Notes: generated from the letters alone by a model not told the origin. Shown: positions 36,686 through 45,114, numbered from the stretch's first letter. The stretch: 64,000 nucleotides of DNA from Aquisalinus luteolus (GCF_009712425.2 NZ_VCJR02000002.1:682001-746000), one strand, 5' to 3'. Numbers and translations: made by a program.

Positions 36686-37825
36686 CTAGTCAGCCACGAA
36701 AGTCTTCAGGAATTCTGCTGCCAGCGGATGGTCCTGCACGCGCGCATCCGCCAGCGTGTTGATATCGGTTCGGATGCCATCGGTATTGCCCAGCGCCACC
36801 AGCGTCCAGCCATCATCCGGCGCCTTGAGCAGCAGACCGGCATAGGCATCGGGCCACCAGCCGGTGTGCCAGACGAGGCGATGGCCCTCCCAGTCCTGTA
36901 CGAACCAGCCATAGGCATGTGGCGCAGGCGTGCCATCCAGATCGGTTGGCGGCGTCCACATCCGCTCTTTCAATTCTTCCGTCATGATGCGGTTCTCGTC
37001 GAGGGCGATGGAGTATTCGGCAAGCACCCTTGCGCTGGCGATGATGCCGGAACTGGCGTTCATTTCCGGATTGGGCAGGGGAGAGGGCTGAAGGCCGTCG
37101 CTGTCCTCTTCCAGCGGCACATGCATGAAGGGCGGTGCGAGATGGGTCAGAACATGGCCTTTATCTTCGTCGCGCCAGCCGGCAGCGATGTCGTTCAGGT
37201 TACCCTTGTCGATGACATATTGATCGACCCAGTCAACCCATGACCGGCCTGTCTGTTCCTCGACATAATTGGCGAGCCTGCCAAAGACGACGGGATTATA
37301 GAAAAAGCGTGTGCCCGGCTCGCCATTGACCCGGTGGGAGAGGACCTGACGCAGGGTAATTGGGGTGTCGCAACGTGGCGCTTCTATCACGGTGCCATCC
37401 TCCAGCGTGCCGCCGCCGAAGATGATGCCGGAGCCTGCCAGCCATTCGCAACGCCCGTCCCAGTCGCTCAACTCCGTGAAGTCATCATCGAGATCGATAT
37501 GGCCGTCGGCATCCATCTGCAGCAAGGTTGCGGCAGTGAAGGTCTTGGTGATCGAGGCGACGAGGTACGACGTATCAGCAGTCGTCGGCTCCTCGGCATC
37601 ATGGTCCTGCCAGCCGATGCCTTCGGCCAGAACGATCTCGCCATCCTTGACGAGAGCGACGGAGAAACTCAGCACGCGGTTGTCGCGGCGATACTCCTGC
37701 AGGAAATTTCTGAAGTCTTCCAGTTTCGTTTCGATCTGGCCGGGCGCGTCTTCCTGTGCGCTGACTGTCCCGGGAAGTATTGCGCAGAGCGAGGCGGCAA
37801 TGGTGCTGCAAAAATAGCTTTTCAT
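36686..37825 (-). CDS. Beta-lactamase-fold serine hydrolase (class C-like)
   Basis: 379 residues from ATG 37825. Signal peptide ends near VSAQ. Penicillin-binding fold motifs: S91-I-T-K94 (nucleophilic Ser and Lys), FFYNPVVFGRL (Y-x-N position), and WHTGWWPDAYAG (HTG in place of KTG). A class C-like acyltransferase or esterase rather than a resistance enzyme is favoured by HTG. It is periplasmic. Substrate may be a cell-wall peptide or an ester; not resolved. Confidence 0.88.
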   Translation of the reverse strand: MKSYFCSTIAASLCAILPGTVSAQEDAPGQIETKLEDFRNFLQEYRRDNRVLSFSVALVKDGEIVLAEGIGWQDHDAEEPTTADTSYLVASITKTFTAATLLQMDADGHIDLDDDFTELSDWDGRCEWLAGSGIIFGGGTLEDGTVIEAPRCDTPITLRQVLSHRVNGEPGTRFFYNPVVFGRLANYVEEQTGRSWVDWVDQYVIDKGNLNDIAAGWRDEDKGHVLTHLAPPFMHVPLEEDSDGLQPSPLPNPEMNASSGIIASARVLAEYSIALDENRIMTEELKERMWTPPTDLDGTPAPHAYGWFVQDWEGHRLVWHTGWWPDAYAGLLLKAPDDGWTLVALGNTDGIRTDINTLADARVQDHPLAAEFLKTFVAD

Positions 37826-37959
37826 TTTTATCCCTTCGTTGCGCCCCTTTAGGAACAGGTGAGGGGCGTGGACCGGCATGTCAATGGCCGGCTTGGAAAG
37901 AATGGAATCAAGGCTTGGCGCACACGTCCGGGCGGGGCATAAGCGTAGTTCCTATATAA

Positions 37960-39399
37960 ATGTGCGAGCTCAGAGTGTCCGAGAACCAACCCAAAGCCCA
38001 TTTCATCGGCCTGTGCGGGGCCGGCATGTCCGCCGTGGCGCATCTGTTGCAGCGGCGTGGCTATGAAGTCAGCGGCTCGGATGACGGCTTCTATCCGCCC
38101 GTCAGCGATTACCTGACCCGCATCGGGCTGGTGCTGGAGCCTGGTTATCGCGCGAGCAACATCCCCGCCGATGTCGAGCTCATCGTCATCGGCAAGAACG
38201 CCAGGCTGGTGCCCGAAACGAATGAGGAAGTCGCGCTCGCCCTCGATCAGTACAGGGACAAGGTCAAGTCCTTCCCCGAAGTGCTGGCGGATCTGTCGGT
38301 TGAGAGCGAGCGAATTGTCGTTGCCGGCTCCTATGGCAAGTCGACGCTGACGTCCATGATCGCCTGGGTGCTGATCCATGCGGGCAATGACCCGAGCTGG
38401 TTCATCGGCGCGATCCCGAAGAATTTCGACCACTCCTCAGGGTTGGGCAAGGGGACATTCGTATTCGAGGGCGATGAATATCCCAGCGCCAACTGGGATG
38501 ACCGGGCGAAATTCCTGCATTATGATCCGTCCACGGTGGTTCTGACCTCCGCCTGCCATGACCATGTGAACATCTATCCGACGCTGGAAAGCTATCACAA
38601 GCCCTTCGTTGCCCTGTTGCAAGGGCTCAAAAAGCGCGATGGCCGCCTGATCGCCTGCACCGGCGAGGACAACGCCCGCGCGTTTTACGAGGCCTATCCC
38701 GGCGAAAGGGTCAGCTATGCGCTGGGGCGTCCTGCCGACTGGACGGCAGAGGATATCGCGCTCGGCGAGATTTCCAGCTTCACGCTTGTCCATGAAGGTG
38801 AGCAACTGGGTACCATCGAGACCAGCCTGCTCGGCCGGCACAATATCGAGAACATCACCGGTGCGGCGGCGTGCCTGATCGGTGGTGGGTTTGTGACACT
38901 CGAGGAGTTCCGCGCCGGCATAGCCCGCTATAACGGGATCGAAAGGCGGCTCGACCGCAAGACAGACAAGAGCCTGCTGCCCGTCTATGAAGGCTTCGGC
39001 TCGTCATACGAAAAGGCACGCTCGGCGATCACCGCCCTGAAAGAGCACTACAAGGATCGCAGACTGACGATCCTGTTCGAGCCGCACACCTTCACCTGGC
39101 GCAACCGCGCAGCCCTCAGTCAGTACGCCACCGTCTTCGACGGTGCGGCGCGGATCTGGCTCTATGCCCCGCCGACACAAGGGGCCGGTACCCACGACCA
39201 GGTCACTCTCGATGAAATCCACGCAGAGGCGGTGAAGCATTACGATGACGTGCGTACCTTCGATGCGGAAAGCTACAAGACCATCCTCACCGATGCCGAC
39301 CCGGCGGGCGACGTGGTGCTGATCCTGTCCTCGGGCAGTTTCGACGGTTTGCTCAAGAAGGTCATCGCCGAGGCAGAGCTACGTTATCCCGTGTTATAA
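37960..39399 (+). CDS. Mpl-like Mur ligase (UDP-N-acetylmuramate peptide ligase family)
   Basis: 479 residues. The Mur ligase N-terminal Rossmann part is KAHFIGLCGAGMSAVAHLLQ. The ATP loop reads GSYGKST at 123-129 where Mpl and MurC normally have GTHGKTT. Substrate motifs VFEGDEYPSANWDDRAKFLH and HVNIYPTLESYHKPF match Mpl at equivalent places, and RRLDRKTDKSLLPVYEGFG, FEPHTFTWRNRA are conserved. Mpl recycles tripeptide onto UDP-MurNAc. Start ATG 37960 follows TATATAA with no ribosome site, so the GTG at 37975 is also possible. The altered P-loop makes a different substrate possible. Confidence 0.82.
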   Translation: MCELRVSENQPKAHFIGLCGAGMSAVAHLLQRRGYEVSGSDDGFYPPVSDYLTRIGLVLEPGYRASNIPADVELIVIGKNARLVPETNEEVALALDQYRDKVKSFPEVLADLSVESERIVVAGSYGKSTLTSMIAWVLIHAGNDPSWFIGAIPKNFDHSSGLGKGTFVFEGDEYPSANWDDRAKFLHYDPSTVVLTSACHDHVNIYPTLESYHKPFVALLQGLKKRDGRLIACTGEDNARAFYEAYPGERVSYALGRPADWTAEDIALGEISSFTLVHEGEQLGTIETSLLGRHNIENITGAAACLIGGGFVTLEEFRAGIARYNGIERRLDRKTDKSLLPVYEGFGSSYEKARSAITALKEHYKDRRLTILFEPHTFTWRNRAALSQYATVFDGAARIWLYAPPTQGAGTHDQVTLDEIHAEAVKHYDDVRTFDAESYKTILTDADPAGDVVLILSSGSFDGLLKKVIAEAELRYPVL

Positions 39400-39433
39400 T
39401 CAGTAGTCGGGATAATTTGAGATAAATTATCCC
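39385..39433 (+). promoter_or_regulatory. Pair of mutually exclusive hairpins after the Mpl-like gene
   Basis: Three segments can pair: TTATCCCG (39385-39392), CGGGATAATTT (39408-39418) and AAATTATCCC (39424-39433). The middle one can bind either flank: the first pairing is 8 bases, the second 10 bases with loop GAGAT. The first segment lies inside the last codons of the Mpl-like gene. This resembles an attenuator or a structured transcript end. No clear poly-T tail. Confidence 0.45.
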
Positions 39434-39502
39434 CGCGGTCTCAATTGATTTTATATGTCCTCCGTGCCCATCCTGTACTATCATGACGGGAGGAGAGAGG
39501 TC

Positions 39503-41014
39503 ATGCCACTATCGAAGCATGTATTGCTGATCCACGGCTGGAGCGCGCGTCGCTCGTCCATGGAGGATGTCGCCCAGCTGTTGCGCGACACCGGCTTCAA
39601 TGTCGTGCCGATGCTGCTCGGCGAATATCCATCGCTTTATGACGATGTGCGGGTGGAAGATGTCGCGCGGCGCATGGACAAGGTCATTACCGGGCTGCAG
39701 GCGGATGGAAAACTGGCGGCGCAGTTTCACGTTGTCGTTCATTCCACCGGGGCCTTCGTTACCCGCGAATGGATCGCCGATCTGTTCGCATCCGGAAAAC
39801 CTGTCCCGGTACAGAACTTCCTGATGCTGGCGCCCGCCAATCACGGTTCGCCGCTTGCCACCTATGGCCGCTCGGCGCTGGGGCGGATGCTGAAATTCAA
39901 CTTTTCCCGTGGCTTCCAGAGCGGGGAGGAATTGCTGCATGCGCTGGAGCTTGGCTCCGCCTATCAGCAGCAGCTCGACCTGCGCGACCGGCTGTCGCGC
40001 GACGGCGACACGGCGAGCCCCTATGGCAATGCCGCCAACAAGGTCCGGCCCTATGTCATCGTCGGGGCGCAACCGATCGACGGTACGACGATCCTCAATC
40101 AGAATGGCTGGGACGGCACGGTGCGCATTGCGGGTGCCAATTTCGACCCGCGCGGCGTGACGGTCGATTTCACCAAGGACAAGCGTAATCCGCAGATCAC
40201 GGGCTGGACGGTGCGCGGGCCGGAGAAGACCGCCTTTGCCGTGCTGCCCGACCGCACGCATCTCACAATCCTCAATCCGACGCGCAACTCCAAAAGCCTG
40301 TCCGACGATCCGGAGATCCGCGACCGCTTGCGCAAGATGATCGTCGAGGCGCTGAGCGTGGAAAATGCCGCGCAGTACAACAAGGTGCAGGCGGCGTGGC
40401 AGGCGGTGAACGACCATACCCGCCGCCTTGCCCAGAGCGGCGAGGAGGCGGAGGCACTGCGCCAGCGCGTGCTGAAAAAGGAAGGTGACCGCATCCCCTC
40501 GCGCTATAACGAGCACTACCAGATCGTGCTGGATGTGAAGGACGATACGCCCTTTCCCATCGGCGATTACTTCCTGTGGCTGACGGCACCGTCGCGCAAT
40601 GACCCTGCGCGCGGGCTGAAAGTCAGCGACAATATCACCGCCGCTGAGATCAAGGCGCATACGGATGTTCTGCGCAATGTCCATGTCAACCGCCGTGCCT
40701 CTCACCGCCGTGTACTGCATCTGGACCGGATGGAGCTGAAGAAGAAGGGCGGATTTTTCGATTCGCTCGATTACCGCCGCGAGCACATGTTCGTCGCCGG
40801 CATCACCGTCTCGGCCAGCGGATCGAAAATTTCCTTTTTCGATGGAGACACGAAACACGGCTCCGGCTTCATCCCGCTGCGGGCCGAGGAAACCAACAAC
40901 GACTATAATCACGATGACCGGTTCCTGCGCCGATACGCGACGCACTATATCGAGATCATCGTGCCGCGTATCGCCGACGATGATGTCTTCTCGGTAGAGC
41001 CTTACTCGGGGTGA
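39503..41014 (+). CDS. Alpha/beta-hydrolase with long C-terminal domain
   Basis: 503 residues from ATG 39503, which has a very strong ribosome site (GGAGGAGAGAGG). The hydrolase part has LLIHGWSARRSS (oxyanion loop), nucleophile S81 in VVVHSTGAFVTREW and ANHGSPLATYGRSALG, characteristic of lipase/PGAP1-like enzymes; DRTHLTILNP probably provides the His. From about residue 300 to the end is a separate region with no domain that I recognise (YQIVLDVKDDTPFPIGDYFL ... HMFVAGITVSASGSKISFFD), perhaps a beta-rich binding module. Cytosolic by sequence; no signal peptide. Confidence 0.82.
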   Translation: MPLSKHVLLIHGWSARRSSMEDVAQLLRDTGFNVVPMLLGEYPSLYDDVRVEDVARRMDKVITGLQADGKLAAQFHVVVHSTGAFVTREWIADLFASGKPVPVQNFLMLAPANHGSPLATYGRSALGRMLKFNFSRGFQSGEELLHALELGSAYQQQLDLRDRLSRDGDTASPYGNAANKVRPYVIVGAQPIDGTTILNQNGWDGTVRIAGANFDPRGVTVDFTKDKRNPQITGWTVRGPEKTAFAVLPDRTHLTILNPTRNSKSLSDDPEIRDRLRKMIVEALSVENAAQYNKVQAAWQAVNDHTRRLAQSGEEAEALRQRVLKKEGDRIPSRYNEHYQIVLDVKDDTPFPIGDYFLWLTAPSRNDPARGLKVSDNITAAEIKAHTDVLRNVHVNRRASHRRVLHLDRMELKKKGGFFDSLDYRREHMFVAGITVSASGSKISFFDGDTKHGSGFIPLRAEETNNDYNHDDRFLRRYATHYIEIIVPRIADDDVFSVEPYSG

Positions 41015-41105
41015 TCCTCGTCCTTCGAGGGTCACTGCGTGACCACCTCAGGATGAGGATCAGAAATGCTTACGCCTCACCCTGAGGTGCCCGGCTTTGC
41101 CGGGC
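41013..41105. repeat. Tandem REP-type palindromes overlapping two gene ends
   Basis: First unit: GATCCTC (41013-41019) pairs with GAGGATC (41055-41061) and encloses GGTCAC-TGC-GTGACC (41030-41044). Second unit: CCTCA/TGAGG (41075-41087) and GCCCGGC-TTT-GCCGGGC (41089-41105). The blocks TCCTTCGAGG and CCTCAGGATGAGG are typical of REP-like repeats scattered in alphaproteobacteria. It begins in the stop codon of the hydrolase gene and runs into the 3' end of the flavoprotein gene. Confidence 0.75.
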
Positions 41106-42309
41106 CACGAAGGGCAGCAAGCCCGGCGGCGCGGCCGGTGGCAAGGCAGGCAGTGATCAGATAGCCGCCGGTCGGGGCATCCCAGCCGATCATCTCCCCG
41201 GCACAATAGACACTGGGCAGGTTGCGAAGCATCAGGTTCTCATCGAGCGCGTCCCACGCGACGCCGCCAGCGGTGGAAATCGCCTCGTCCATCGGGCGAG
41301 CCGCTGCGATGGGCACCGGCAGGGCCTTCAGCGACTGCGCCAGCGCCTGCGCCTGCGTGTCGGCCATCACGTCAGGCGGTGTCAGCTCGCGCAGCAGGCC
41401 GGCCTTCACGCCGGTCAGGTTCAGCACCTTGCGCAGATGGTTCGACAGGGACTGCTTGCCGCGCGGGCGGGCGAGGCGTTCCTCGATCTCGCCCAGCTTC
41501 AGGTCTGGCAGCAGGTCGAGGGTCAGGGTAGCCTTGCCTGCTGTGGTCAATTCATCGACCAGCGCGGAGGATACCGTATAGACCGCACTGCCTTCTATGC
41601 CATGGCGGGTGACGACGAATTCGCCCCGCACTATGGTCTCGCCGACGCGCAGCGCCACCGGCTTGACCGGTTCGCCGCCATGCTTGCCGATAAAGTGTTC
41701 CGACCACGCTACATCAAAGCCGACATTGGAGGGGCGAAACGGGTCAAGAGGTACGTCCGCATGGTCGAGGACGGGAGCCCATTCGCCGTCAGACCCCAGC
41801 CGCCGCCAGCTCGCCCCGCCCATGGCAAGGATCACCGCGTCCGGCCTGGCTGTCACCGGCACGCCCTCGCGGGTGAAAGTCAGCGTGTTGTTGCTCCACC
41901 CGGTCCAGCGGTGGCGCATGTGGAAGGTCACGCCCATATCGGTCAGCCGCGCGACCCAGCGCCGCAACAGGGGAGAGGCCTTCATCGCCGTGGGAAAGAT
42001 ACGGCCTGACGACCCGGTGAACCACTCCGTCTCCAGCCCCTCCATCCACGCGGTCACGTCTTGAGGTCCGAAGTCTTCAAGATAAGGACGCAACCGATCA
42101 GCCGATGCTCCGTAGCGGGAGAGAAAGGTGTCATGGTCTTCGGAATGGGTGATGTTCAGCCCGCTCTTGCCCGCCATCAGGAACTTGCGGGCCAGCGTCG
42201 GCTTCTGGTCATAGACATGCACCTGCGCGCCGCCTCGGGCGGCGGCCTCGGCAGCCATCAGCCCGGCAGGGCCCCCGCCGATGATGGCGATATGTCTGGA
42301 CTTACTCAT
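41077..42309 (-). CDS. TIGR03862/BaiN-like NAD(P)/FAD-dependent flavoprotein
   Basis: 410 residues. The FAD loop is HIAIIGGGPAGLMAAEAAAR, then DQKPTLARKFLMAGKSGLNI, which is the family signature (LxxKxLxxGxGxCNxT type); the closing motif is GEMIGWDAPTGGYLITACLA. Homologues include HI0933/BaiN and are presumed oxidoreductases; the reaction is not established here. The C-terminal GPAKPGTSG and stop come from the REP element. A structured 128-base element lies 12 bases before the start, and no ribosome site is visible. Confidence 0.88.
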   Translation of the reverse strand: MSKSRHIAIIGGGPAGLMAAEAAARGGAQVHVYDQKPTLARKFLMAGKSGLNITHSEDHDTFLSRYGASADRLRPYLEDFGPQDVTAWMEGLETEWFTGSSGRIFPTAMKASPLLRRWVARLTDMGVTFHMRHRWTGWSNNTLTFTREGVPVTARPDAVILAMGGASWRRLGSDGEWAPVLDHADVPLDPFRPSNVGFDVAWSEHFIGKHGGEPVKPVALRVGETIVRGEFVVTRHGIEGSAVYTVSSALVDELTTAGKATLTLDLLPDLKLGEIEERLARPRGKQSLSNHLRKVLNLTGVKAGLLRELTPPDVMADTQAQALAQSLKALPVPIAAARPMDEAISTAGGVAWDALDENLMLRNLPSVYCAGEMIGWDAPTGGYLITACLATGRAAGLAALRGPAKPGTSG

Positions 42310-42320
42310 GGAATTGGGAG

Positions 42321-42448
42321 TGTTCCATACGTCTCAATCTGTCAAGGGCGGCTTCGCCGCCGCGAAGCGGTTTCACCCTTGACTGATTGAGACGTATGGA
42401 AACAATGGCGGCCAAGGCCTGTAAGGCAGGTTCTGCCTTACAGGCCTT
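42321..42448 (-). repeat. Branched palindromic intergenic element, copy 1
   Basis: Minus strand order: hairpin A (42448-42414; arms AAGGCCTGTAAGGCAG / CTGCCTTACAGGCCTT), link GGCCGCCATTG, then large stem B (42404-42321). B has 28-29-base outer arms (TTCCATACGTCTCAAT, then GTCAAGGG) with one mismatch and one bulge. Its loop folds into CCGC-TTC-GCGG and GGCGGC-GAA-GCCGCC, making a Y shape. It follows the phosphotransferase gene and ends 12 bases before the flavoprotein start. The core is shared with copy 2 at 57154-57279. Confidence 0.85.
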
Positions 42449-42484
42449 TGAGAGAATTCTTCTTGGCCAGTTAATACAGCTCCC

Positions 42485-43531
42485 TTACGCCCCGGCCTTT
42501 TTCGCAAACGCCCAGCCGGCCTGGCCCAGCATCGGGACGACCGCGCCGTATTTTGCCGCATTGGTCGAGGAGGCATTGCCTTGCAGCGCGCGCTTGTAGA
42601 CGCCCTGCACGATGCCGGAGAAGCGAAACAGGTTATACGCCATGCAGAAATTGAGGTCAGGCAGGGCGGATCGCCCGGTCGCGGCGCAATAGCGCTCCGA
42701 CGCCTCGGCGATGGTCGGGATGTTCATCGCATCGAAATCGACATCGGAATAGCCGAGCGTCGTGATCTGCGGCATCGACCAAGGCATCAGGAAGTAGGAA
42801 AAATCCGCCAACGGATGACCGAGGGTCGACAGTTCCCAGTCCAGCGTCGCGATGATCTTCGGCTCGCCCGGTGCATAGATTAAATTGTCTATTTTGTAGT
42901 CGCCATGGACAATGGTCGTCTCGTCATCATCCGGCACGGCACTCGGCAGCCAGTCGATGAGATTGTCGATCTCGGGGATCGCCGTTGTCTCAGCCGCCTT
43001 GTACTGTTTCGTCCAGCGCTCGATTTGCCGGGCGAAATAATTGCCGGGCTTGCCGTAATCGCCAAGGCCTGCCGCCTGATAGTCGATCTGGTGCAGGCGG
43101 GCGAGATTGTCGATCGCCTCGTTGAAGAAGCCGCGGCGCTCGTCAGGCGTCACATCGTCGATCACCTTGTCCCAGAAGATACGCCCCTCGACCATGTCCA
43201 TGACGAAGAACATGGTGCCGATGACACTATCGTCCTCACACAGAACATGAGTTTTCGGCACAGGATAGCCCTGCTGGCCCAGCGCGGTCATAATGCGGTA
43301 TTCGCGGTCGACCGCATGGGCGGACGGTAACAGCTTGCCCGGTGGCTTTCGTCGCAGGACGTATTTCTTTTCCGGGGTGGTCAGCAGATAGGTCGGGTTC
43401 GATTCTCCGCCGGCAAATTTGGAAACGCTCATCGGCCCGGCGAACCCGTCGACATGATCGTTCAGGTAAGCGGCCAGCGCCTCCTCGTCGAATTTCAGGC
43501 GGTCAGGTGTTTCTATCGTGCCGGTGGACAT
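42485..43531 (-). CDS. ACAD10/11-type phosphotransferase (APH fold)
   Basis: 348 residues from ATG 43531, preceded by AAGGAGA. APH-fold kinase motifs: AGGESNPTYLL, YVLRRKPPGKLLPSAHAVDR, catalytic TIVHGDYKIDNLIY (HGDxxxxN) and ATLDWELSTLGHPLAD (metal Asp). The sequence follows the N-terminal kinase part of human ACAD10/ACAD11 through to QGVYKRALQGNASS. Known relatives such as LvaA phosphorylate 4-hydroxyacyl-CoA. Its likely partner is the dehydrogenase at 34174-35394. A thioesterase gene is divergently placed next to it. Confidence 0.9.
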   Translation of the reverse strand: MSTGTIETPDRLKFDEEALAAYLNDHVDGFAGPMSVSKFAGGESNPTYLLTTPEKKYVLRRKPPGKLLPSAHAVDREYRIMTALGQQGYPVPKTHVLCEDDSVIGTMFFVMDMVEGRIFWDKVIDDVTPDERRGFFNEAIDNLARLHQIDYQAAGLGDYGKPGNYFARQIERWTKQYKAAETTAIPEIDNLIDWLPSAVPDDDETTIVHGDYKIDNLIYAPGEPKIIATLDWELSTLGHPLADFSYFLMPWSMPQITTLGYSDVDFDAMNIPTIAEASERYCAATGRSALPDLNFCMAYNLFRFSGIVQGVYKRALQGNASSTNAAKYGAVVPMLGQAGWAFAKKAGA

Positions 43532-43620
43532 GCGGGTCTCCTTTTGAGAAAACCTATTCACACCCTACATTGAGACGCAAGCTGATGACGCAGTTGCGGC
43601 AAGAGGAGGGCGGACAGCCC

Positions 43621-44067
43621 ATGAACAATAATGGAAAAGGCGCGGTCTCGCTGGAGACGGCATTCACTCGCGAGATTTTTGCTACGGTGCGCGATATTGA
43701 CGTGCTCGGACATGTCAACAACGCCGTCTACCTGCGTTGGGTGCAGGATGTTGCCGTGCGTCACTGGCGCAAGGTCGCGCCGCTGGACTTGCAGGAGCAG
43801 GTGATCTTCGTCGTTCTGCGTCACGAGATCGATTATCGCGACCCCATTACCACCGGCGACAAGGCGGTCATCTCTACCTGGCTCGGCAAGGCCAAGGGGC
43901 CACGCTTTGATCGTTATGTCGATATCCGCAAGGAAGGCGCGTCGAAATTCTCCGCCCGGGCGCTGACGACCTGGTGCATGAAGGACAAGAAGACCGGCCG
44001 CCCCCTGCGCATCACTGACGAGATTTTCGATATCTTCGGTCTCGACCCTGCCGAGTTCCGGGAGTGA
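43621..44067 (+). CDS. 4HBT-type (hotdog-fold) thioesterase
   Basis: 148 residues from ATG 43621, supported by GAGGAGGG upstream; an ATG at 43585 has none. The hotdog signature is ATVRDIDVLGHVNNAVYLRW with the catalytic Asp, followed by VVLRHEIDYRDPITTGDK. Such enzymes hydrolyse acyl-CoA thioesters. The divergent position next to the ACAD10/11-type kinase fits a role in hydroxy-acid or acyl-CoA metabolism, but is not proof. Confidence 0.88.
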   Translation: MNNNGKGAVSLETAFTREIFATVRDIDVLGHVNNAVYLRWVQDVAVRHWRKVAPLDLQEQVIFVVLRHEIDYRDPITTGDKAVISTWLGKAKGPRFDRYVDIRKEGASKFSARALTTWCMKDKKTGRPLRITDEIFDIFGLDPAEFRE

Positions 44068-44074
44068 GACGCTT

Positions 44075-44398
44075 CTAGTCGGCCGGCGGCGGGTGGATAC
44101 TGTCCATCTCCCGGGTGATCACCAGCTTGTCGATGCCGAACAGGCGATAGAGTTCGTCCAGCGCCTGCATTGCCTCGTCGAGGCGGGACTTGTCAATGAC
44201 ATGCAGGGAAAAGCCGCTTTTCGCCTCAATGCCAAACCCGCGGGCAATGTCCTTGCCGAAAGGTTCCGAGGGGACATGCGCCTCCGTCATCCGGAAGACA
44301 TTGGAAAACCAGTCCGGATGCATGCCGCGTATTTCGCCCAGCAGCAAGGCGGCCTCCGATGGCGGCAGGGCACAGTGGCCGAAAAATGAAATGGCCAT
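44075..44398 (-). CDS. Hypothetical protein, 107 residues
   Basis: Begins MAISFFGHCALPPSEAALLL and ends in HPPPAD. It looks soluble, with a likely alpha/beta core (SGFSLHVIDKSRLDEAMQAL, DELYRLFGIDKLVITREMDS). The codon use fits its neighbours and it has ribosome site CGAGGAGTGATTC. No family recognised. Convergent with the thioesterase gene (7 bases between stops). Confidence 0.62.
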   Translation of the reverse strand: MAISFFGHCALPPSEAALLLGEIRGMHPDWFSNVFRMTEAHVPSEPFGKDIARGFGIEAKSGFSLHVIDKSRLDEAMQALDELYRLFGIDKLVITREMDSIHPPPAD

Positions 44399-44519
44399 GA
44401 ATCACTCCTCGCTCCGATTGTTGTGATGGCCGTCATAACACCGCTGTTCTCGTCTCGTTACCAGTTCTGAAAATGACCGAGACTGACAAATGCGTGAAGT
44501 TGCAGTATAGAGCCTTCTC

Positions 44520-45026
44520 ATGGGGAGACTGATTAATGCGATATTCCTTGCCGGGTTAATGCTCGCCGCCTGCACTGGTGGTAACGATGAAACAGAAGCG
44601 TTGCTGACGCGCGATCATGTCTGGGGCTGGGACAATGGTGCAGGCTGTGACGGCCTGATCGATGCCTGGGTGATCCGCGATGGATGGATCGAGATGTTCC
44701 GCGATGGCGAACCTGTCGACCGCGCCCTGTTGCAGCACCGGGAGATTGAACGTGAAAATCATGCCGAAGGCGTGACCGGCGGCATCGACGGCACGGTCTG
44801 GTACTTCATCGCCCGCGACCCGGCCTCCCCCGGCGAGGTTGTCCAGCATCGTGTGCGTTTCACGGTCAGTACCGGCCCGCGCCGCGAGCCGTTCCTGTTT
44901 GCCCAGCCCCGGCGCACGCTGATGCATCCAGAGACGAAACAGGAGCGGCGGATCGAGGACCCCCGTAAGGGACAGAAGCTTTCGCCTTGCCCAGAGGGTA
45001 CGATCGCGCCTGCTGTCGACTGGTAA
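44520..45026 (+). CDS. Putative lipoprotein, function unknown
   Basis: 168 residues. Signal peptide with lipobox LMLAAC. Central region [20 protein letters not shown] resembles short secreted proteins with a conserved Cys pair (GCDGL ... SPCPEG near the C-terminus). No known domain. No strong ribosome site; the upstream 120 bases hold no obvious promoter. Confidence 0.65.
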   Translation: MGRLINAIFLAGLMLAACTGGNDETEALLTRDHVWGWDNGAGCDGLIDAWVIRDGWIEMFRDGEPVDRALLQHREIERENHAEGVTGGIDGTVWYFIARDPASPGEVVQHRVRFTVSTGPRREPFLFAQPRRTLMHPETKQERRIEDPRKGQKLSPCPEGTIAPAVDW

Positions 45027-45114
45027 AGCTGCCCGCATGACAGTTTCGAGAGGGGCGTTGCATGTGCGCCGCTTGCGCCCTATTTCCCGGGAAGCATACA
45101 CAGGAGCAAGATCC

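Noticed and set aside
42321-42448. Retron or group II intron explanation for the branched elements
   Set aside because: No reverse transcriptase or intron-encoded protein is in the window, and neither element has the required msr/msd or intron landmarks.
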